From: Rhodoblastus sp963703385
Lineage (GTDB): Bacteria > Pseudomonadota > Alphaproteobacteria > Rhizobiales > Beijerinckiaceae
DNA: 64,000 nucleotides
Reading direction: 5' to 3'
Assembly (NCBI GenBank): GCA_963703385.1
Contig: OY969816.1
Coordinates: 1,240,001-1,304,000, forward strand
Shown: positions 60,288-64,000 of the stretch, piece after piece
Numbering within the stretch: position 1 is the stretch's first letter
How the letters are laid out: each line of letters begins with the position of its first letter
The notes under the pieces: model-generated
Databases searched by the model: none
Told to the model about the DNA's origin: nothing
The model's input: the letters and a program-made list of their open reading frames with translations, nothing else
Translations under genes and position numbers: made by a program

Positions 60288-61514
60288 TTGACCCCGCACA
60301 ACATCGTCGTCGCCGCCGTTTTCCTCGCGACCTACGGCGGCGTCGCCCTCGGCAGGCTGCCTTTCACGCGGCTCGACCGGGCCGGGGTCGCCCTGGTTGG
60401 CGCCGCGGCGATGATCGTGAGCGGCGCGGTCACGGTCGACGAGGCGCTCAAGTCGATCGATCTTGGCGCGCTGGCCTTGCTGTTCGGCATGATGGCGATC
60501 GTCGCCGAACTGGAGCTTGCGGGATTCTTTCGCGCCGCCAGCCTGTTCGCCGTCCGCCGCGCCCATTCGCAATGGGCGCTGCTCGCCGCCGTCGTTGCGG
60601 TCACTGGCCTGTTTTCGGCCTTTCTGGTCAATGACGCGGTGTGTCTGGTCATGGGGCCTATCGTCCTTCAAGTGACCCGCGCCCTTCGCCTCGACTTAAA
60701 ACCTTTTCTGCTCGGGGTCGCGCTCGCCTCCAACGCCGGCGGCGTGGCGACGATCACCGGCAATCCGCAGAACATGATCATCGGCGCCGTTTCCCGGATC
60801 GGCTACGGCTCCTTCGCCGCCGCCCTGGCGCCCGTCGCGGCCGTCGCGCTTGTGCTGGTCTTCGCCTTCACGGCTTTCGTCCATCGCGGCGCCCTGCGCG
60901 CGCCTTTTTCCGGCGAGCCCGATCTCGGCCGCGCCCGCAGCCATGGCGCGCTGATCCTTCGCGCGGCGCTGGTCGCGCTGGGCGTCGTCGTCGCCTTTTT
61001 CCTCGGCGTTCCGGCGCCCGAGGCGGCGCTCGCCGGCGCGGCCCTTCTGCTGATGAATCCCGGGGTCAAGCCGCACAAGGTCTATCGCCGGATCGACGGC
61101 GGACTGCTTCTGATGTTCGCGGGACTGTTCATTGTCGCGGCGGCGGGCGAAAAGACTTTCCTGTCTCCGGACCTGTTGCGGCGCGCGGAAAATTTCGGGC
61201 TTGAGAACGCCTGGACGATGACGGCGACGGCGGCGGTCCTGTCCAATCTGATCAGCAATGTTCCGGCGGTGCTGGCGCTCAAACCCTTCGTGGCCCAATT
61301 GCCGCGCGAAACATGGCTGGTGGTCGCGATGGCGACGACGCTCGCGGGCAATCTCACTTTGCTCGGCTCGGCGGCCAATCTCATTGTCGCGGAAATTGCG
61401 CGCCGCGCCGGCCAGCCGCTGACCTTCCGCGACTATTTGCTCGTGGGCTTTCCCGCAACCGTGCTGTCCCTGGCCTTCGGCGCCTGGAGTCTCGGCGGGC
61501 ATGTCCTGCCTTGA
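60288..61514 (+). CDS. SLC13/ArsB-like anion transporter
   Basis: A 408-residue membrane protein with about eleven spans, starting at a TTG 5 bases after eno. The two repeated helical hairpins typical of the ion transporter superfamily carry LVNDAVCLVMGPIVL with NAGGVATITGNPQNMIIG, and later SNLISNVPAVLALKPF with TLLGSAANLIVAEIA. These SNP/NPQN-type motifs bind the substrate carboxylate or oxyanion and sodium. Substrate candidates are dicarboxylates, citrate or oxyanions; arsenite is possible but no ars genes are near. Confidence 0.82.
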   Translation: MTPHNIVVAAVFLATYGGVALGRLPFTRLDRAGVALVGAAAMIVSGAVTVDEALKSIDLGALALLFGMMAIVAELELAGFFRAASLFAVRRAHSQWALLAAVVAVTGLFSAFLVNDAVCLVMGPIVLQVTRALRLDLKPFLLGVALASNAGGVATITGNPQNMIIGAVSRIGYGSFAAALAPVAAVALVLVFAFTAFVHRGALRAPFSGEPDLGRARSHGALILRAALVALGVVVAFFLGVPAPEAALAGAALLLMNPGVKPHKVYRRIDGGLLLMFAGLFIVAAAGEKTFLSPDLLRRAENFGLENAWTMTATAAVLSNLISNVPAVLALKPFVAQLPRETWLVVAMATTLAGNLTLLGSAANLIVAEIARRAGQPLTFRDYLLVGFPATVLSLAFGAWSLGGHVLP

Positions 61515-61808
61515 GCGGGGCTCCGCGGGCGGGCGCGGAAAGCCGCAACAGCCGGAACGCGGCCGGCGCCGTAATTATGACAAAATGTTAACGCCATGCT
61601 AAAGGCGGTCACGAAACCGTGATCGCCGGGCGCGTCCCGACTTTGGCCAGCCTTAAGAAATGGTTAACCATTCAATTCAATCCTTTGGCAATTTTCTCCG
61701 CGCATTGTCGCGGATGGAGTTGTTTTCCGGCAGGACGGCTTCCGCTCTGGCGCGCGCCGGCGGCCCGAAAGGCCGCGCGGGCGTGGCGAAAAAAAGGACA
61801 AAAGGCCA

Positions 61809-62813
61809 GTGATCAAAACGCACCTTCTTCTCCTCGCGCAAGTCCGCGCGGCGCGGCAAGACCTCGCCGTGCTGGTCCATCGCGGGAAAGCAGGGCCCAT
61901 TCTCGCCGTCTCCGGCGTTCTGGCGTTGGCCGGCTGCGCCCAGTCGCCGCAGCATTTCGCCCGCCACGGCAAGGAATATTTCCCCGAGAGCATCTATGGC
62001 CGCGCGAGCGACAGGGTCGTCGCGGATGGGCAGGACGTGCCCAAGGGCGGCGGCCATTACCTCGTCGGCAATCCATACACCGTCGCCGGCCGCACCTATG
62101 TGCCGCACGAAGGCAGATATGCGGCGGTCGGCCTCGCCTCCTGGTATGGCGACGCCTTCCATGGCCGCCGCACCGCCAATGGCGAGGTTTACGACCGCAA
62201 TGGGATCACGGCCGCTCATCCGACCATGCCGCTGCCGAGTTATGCGCGTGTGACCAATCTGCGCAATCACCGCTCCTTGATCGTGCGCGTCAACGATCGC
62301 GGCCCGTACCATACCGGACGGCTGATGGACCTCTCGGCCCACGCGGCTGACGCGCTCGGCTTCAAGTCCGTAGGCACCGCCAAGGTCAAGGTGGAATATG
62401 TCGGCCGCGCCGCGCTTCAGGGGTCGGACGACCGCAAATTGCTCGCGACCCTGCGCTACGACGGCGCCCCGGCCCGTCTCAACGATTTCGCTTATTCGTC
62501 GACGGAGGTCGCGGAACAGCGCGATTTGCCGCCCGCCGCCGCGCCGGACCGCGACGAGCAGCGCGTCGCGCTGCGCGACGAACCGGCTTCCTATGCGCCG
62601 GCGCCGCCGCCGCGCATCCGCTCGACCGCGGAGCAGCAGGCCGAACCGCCGCTGCCGCCCGAGCCGCCGCAACGTCTCGCCATGGCCGAGGATTTTGGCC
62701 CCGCCGAGTCGTACGCCAAAAATCCCCTGCCCAAAAATACGCCCTTGCCGCCGCAGCGCCCGTTCCATCTTGAGGCCACGCGCGGCGCCCCGGTCGCCGA
62801 CGCGGAGCGCTGA
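61809..62813 (+). CDS. rlpA: Septal-ring lytic transglycosylase RlpA-family lipoprotein
   Basis: A 334-residue protein from a GTG at 61809. A lipobox, LALAGC, ends at Cys43, after a rather long N-terminal leader. The double-psi beta-barrel domain holds GLASWYGDAFHGRRTANGEVYD, the catalytic/structural HPTMPLPSYARVTN, and VRVNDRGPYHTGRLMDLS. A Pro-rich, low-complexity C-terminus replaces the usual SPOR domain, which I do not see. It cleaves denuded glycan strands or binds the septum. The next gene is a D-Ala-D-Ala carboxypeptidase, a usual order. Confidence 0.9.
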   Translation: MIKTHLLLLAQVRAARQDLAVLVHRGKAGPILAVSGVLALAGCAQSPQHFARHGKEYFPESIYGRASDRVVADGQDVPKGGGHYLVGNPYTVAGRTYVPHEGRYAAVGLASWYGDAFHGRRTANGEVYDRNGITAAHPTMPLPSYARVTNLRNHRSLIVRVNDRGPYHTGRLMDLSAHAADALGFKSVGTAKVKVEYVGRAALQGSDDRKLLATLRYDGAPARLNDFAYSSTEVAEQRDLPPAAAPDRDEQRVALRDEPASYAPAPPPRIRSTAEQQAEPPLPPEPPQRLAMAEDFGPAESYAKNPLPKNTPLPPQRPFHLEATRGAPVADAER

Positions 62814-62899
62814 CCGAGGCGCGGCGCAGGCTCTGGCGTCGCGGGAGGAAAAGGACTATTTGTCGGTCCGACGCGCTGTTGCGTTTCTTTGAGGCATAA

Positions 62900-64000
62900 G
62901 TGCTTTTCCGTTTCCTGCCCCACCTTGTTCGGCTTCTGTTGGCCCTTGCCTTCGCCGGCCCGTTGGTCGCGGCGCGCGCGCAGACCATTGCCACGACCGC
63001 GCCGCACGCGGTGGTGATGGATTACGACACCCAGTCGGTGCTTTACGAAAAGGCCGCCTCCGATCCGATCCCGCCGGCCTCGCTCGCCAAGCTGATGACG
63101 GCGGAACTGGTGTTCCGCGATCTCAAGAAGGGCTCGATCACCCTCGACACGCAGTTCTACATTTCCGAAAACGCGTGGAAGACCGGGAGCCGCGGCGGCA
63201 CCATGTTCGCGCGCGTCAACACCAATGTCCGGGTCGAGGACCTGCTGCGCGGGCTGATCGTGCAATCGGGCAATGACGCGGCGGTGGCCCTGGCCGAGGG
63301 CCTCGGGGGATCGGAACAGAATTTCGCGGCGATGATGAATGTCCGCGCCGCCGAACTCGGCATGTCCGGTTCGCATTTCACCGACCCCTGGGGCGGCGAG
63401 GATCCGGCGCAGGTGACGACGGCGCGCGACATGGCGATCCTCGCCGAGCACGTCATCAGGACCTATCCGGATTATTATCATTATTTCGGGGAAAAGGAGT
63501 TCACCTGGAGCAAGGTGCGCCAGCTGAACCGCAATCCGATCCTGTTCATGGACGTCAATGGCGACGGCCTCAAGGTCGGCAACGAAAAGGACGGCGATTA
63601 CAATATCGTCGGTTCGGCGGTCTATGAGGGCCGCAGGCTGATCGTGGTGGTGCTCGGCGCCAAGACCGCCAAGGAGCGCGCAGAAGAGGCGCGCCGCCTG
63701 TTCAACTGGGGGTTCCATGGCTTCGACGTCAGAACCCTGTTCAAAGCGCATGAGACGGTGGGGACGGCCAAGGTCTATGGCGGCGCGATCGCCGAGGTTC
63801 CGCTGGTGTCCGACGCGCCGATCCGCGTGATGACCCCGCGCGGCGCGCCGGAACGGCTCACCGGCAAGATCACCTATATCGGACCGTTGATCGCCCCGGT
63901 CGCCGCCGGCCAGACCGTGGCGCGGCTCAAGGTTTATCAGGGCGCCAGTCTCGTGCTCGACCTGCCGCTCAAGACCGCCCGGGCCGACGATCAGGGGCCG
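62900..64000 (+). CDS. D-alanyl-D-alanine carboxypeptidase (3' end beyond window)
   Basis: An open frame from a GTG at 62900 to the right edge, 367 codons without a stop. The signal peptide is MLFRFLPHLVRLLLALAFAG up to the AxA-like ARA. The serine-peptidase S11 active site is visible: Ser61 and Lys64 in ASLAK, SGN at about 123-125 in QSGNDAAVA. The third motif, usually KTG, reads KVG (225-227 in DGLKVGNEKD), an uncommon substitution. The C-terminal beta-sandwich domain starts near residue 275 (TVGTAKVYGGAIAEVPL). It trims the terminal D-Ala of peptidoglycan stem peptides. It belongs to the DacF/Dac group of alphaproteobacteria. Confidence 0.92.
   Translation, partial: MLFRFLPHLVRLLLALAFAGPLVAARAQTIATTAPHAVVMDYDTQSVLYEKAASDPIPPASLAKLMTAELVFRDLKKGSITLDTQFYISENAWKTGSRGGTMFARVNTNVRVEDLLRGLIVQSGNDAAVALAEGLGGSEQNFAAMMNVRAAELGMSGSHFTDPWGGEDPAQVTTARDMAILAEHVIRTYPDYYHYFGEKEFTWSKVRQLNRNPILFMDVNGDGLKVGNEKDGDYNIVGSAVYEGRRLIVVVLGAKTAKERAEEARRLFNWGFHGFDVRTLFKAHETVGTAKVYGGAIAEVPLVSDAPIRVMTPRGAPERLTGKITYIGPLIAPVAAGQTVARLKVYQGASLVLDLPLKTARADDQGP

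Noticed and set aside
1..64000. CRISPR arrays, rRNA and tRNA genes
   Set aside because: I found no regularly spaced identical repeats, no rRNA-like sequence and no cloverleaf with a proper T-arm; the GTTCGA-like strings seen at 12930 and 54550 belong to group II intron domains.

Overview
The window looks like chromosome of a GC-rich alphaproteobacterium, probably order Hyphomicrobiales. The evidence is the gene order lolC-lolD-dnaE, adjacent ntrY-ntrX, lipA followed by a Coq10-type gene, a bacterial transglutaminase-like cysteine peptidase, an alpha-type RNase R and very high GC at third codon positions. A more exact placement (for example near Beijerinckiaceae or Methylocystaceae) is only a guess.

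Layout. 1-552 is the start of a rubrerythrin-like gene cut by the left edge. 606-9825 (minus strand) is a complete nitrous oxide reductase cluster, nosR-nosZ-nosD-nosF-nosY-nosL-nosX, with a small cytochrome c gene just upstream; the six genes nosZ to nosX overlap one another by 4 bases. 10238-14680 holds a small secreted protein, an ISAs1 transposase scrap, a group II intron with its reverse transcriptase and a complete IS1182-type element. 14742-29307 is core chromosome: 2-hydroxyacid dehydrogenase, ferredoxin reductase, ntrYX, rsmB, an unusual Aat-like protein, lolCD and dnaE, with two perfect DnaA boxes before dnaE.

29371-35122 is an accessory island of visibly lower GC. It carries an IS3 relic, a Rad50/SMC-like ABC ATPase, a small helix-rich middle protein, a PD-(D/E)XK nuclease-like protein and, converging on them, a DNA methyltransferase. 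Copies of a degenerate 27-bp repeat lie at both ends. I read this as an ABC-three-component-like defence or restriction module. 35394-46737 returns to chromosomal genes: DUF1194, lipA, Coq10-like, Flp pilin, a ModE-NRAMP-like-cupin operon, peptidases, CcdA and an amino-acid permease.

47055-49589 is a compact three-gene operon: a coiled-coil protein, an inner-membrane OmpA-domain protein with a cytosolic Roadblock-like segment, and a Rab/Ras-like small GTPase. I consider it the second strong candidate for an undescribed system. 49782-64000 holds MFS transporters, RNase R, a NUDIX hydrolase, a group IIC intron inserted directly behind a terminator hairpin, a Gly/Tyr-rich secreted protein, queF, eno, an SLC13-type transporter, rlpA and a D-Ala-D-Ala carboxypeptidase cut by the right edge.

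A caution applies to the whole window. Five otherwise good genes (nosR, the ABC ATPase, the DUF1194 gene, rnr, queF) each contain one single-base frame change. Because rnr and queF are housekeeping genes, these are most simply uncorrected indels in the assembly, so I annotate the genes as joined CDSs rather than pseudogenes.
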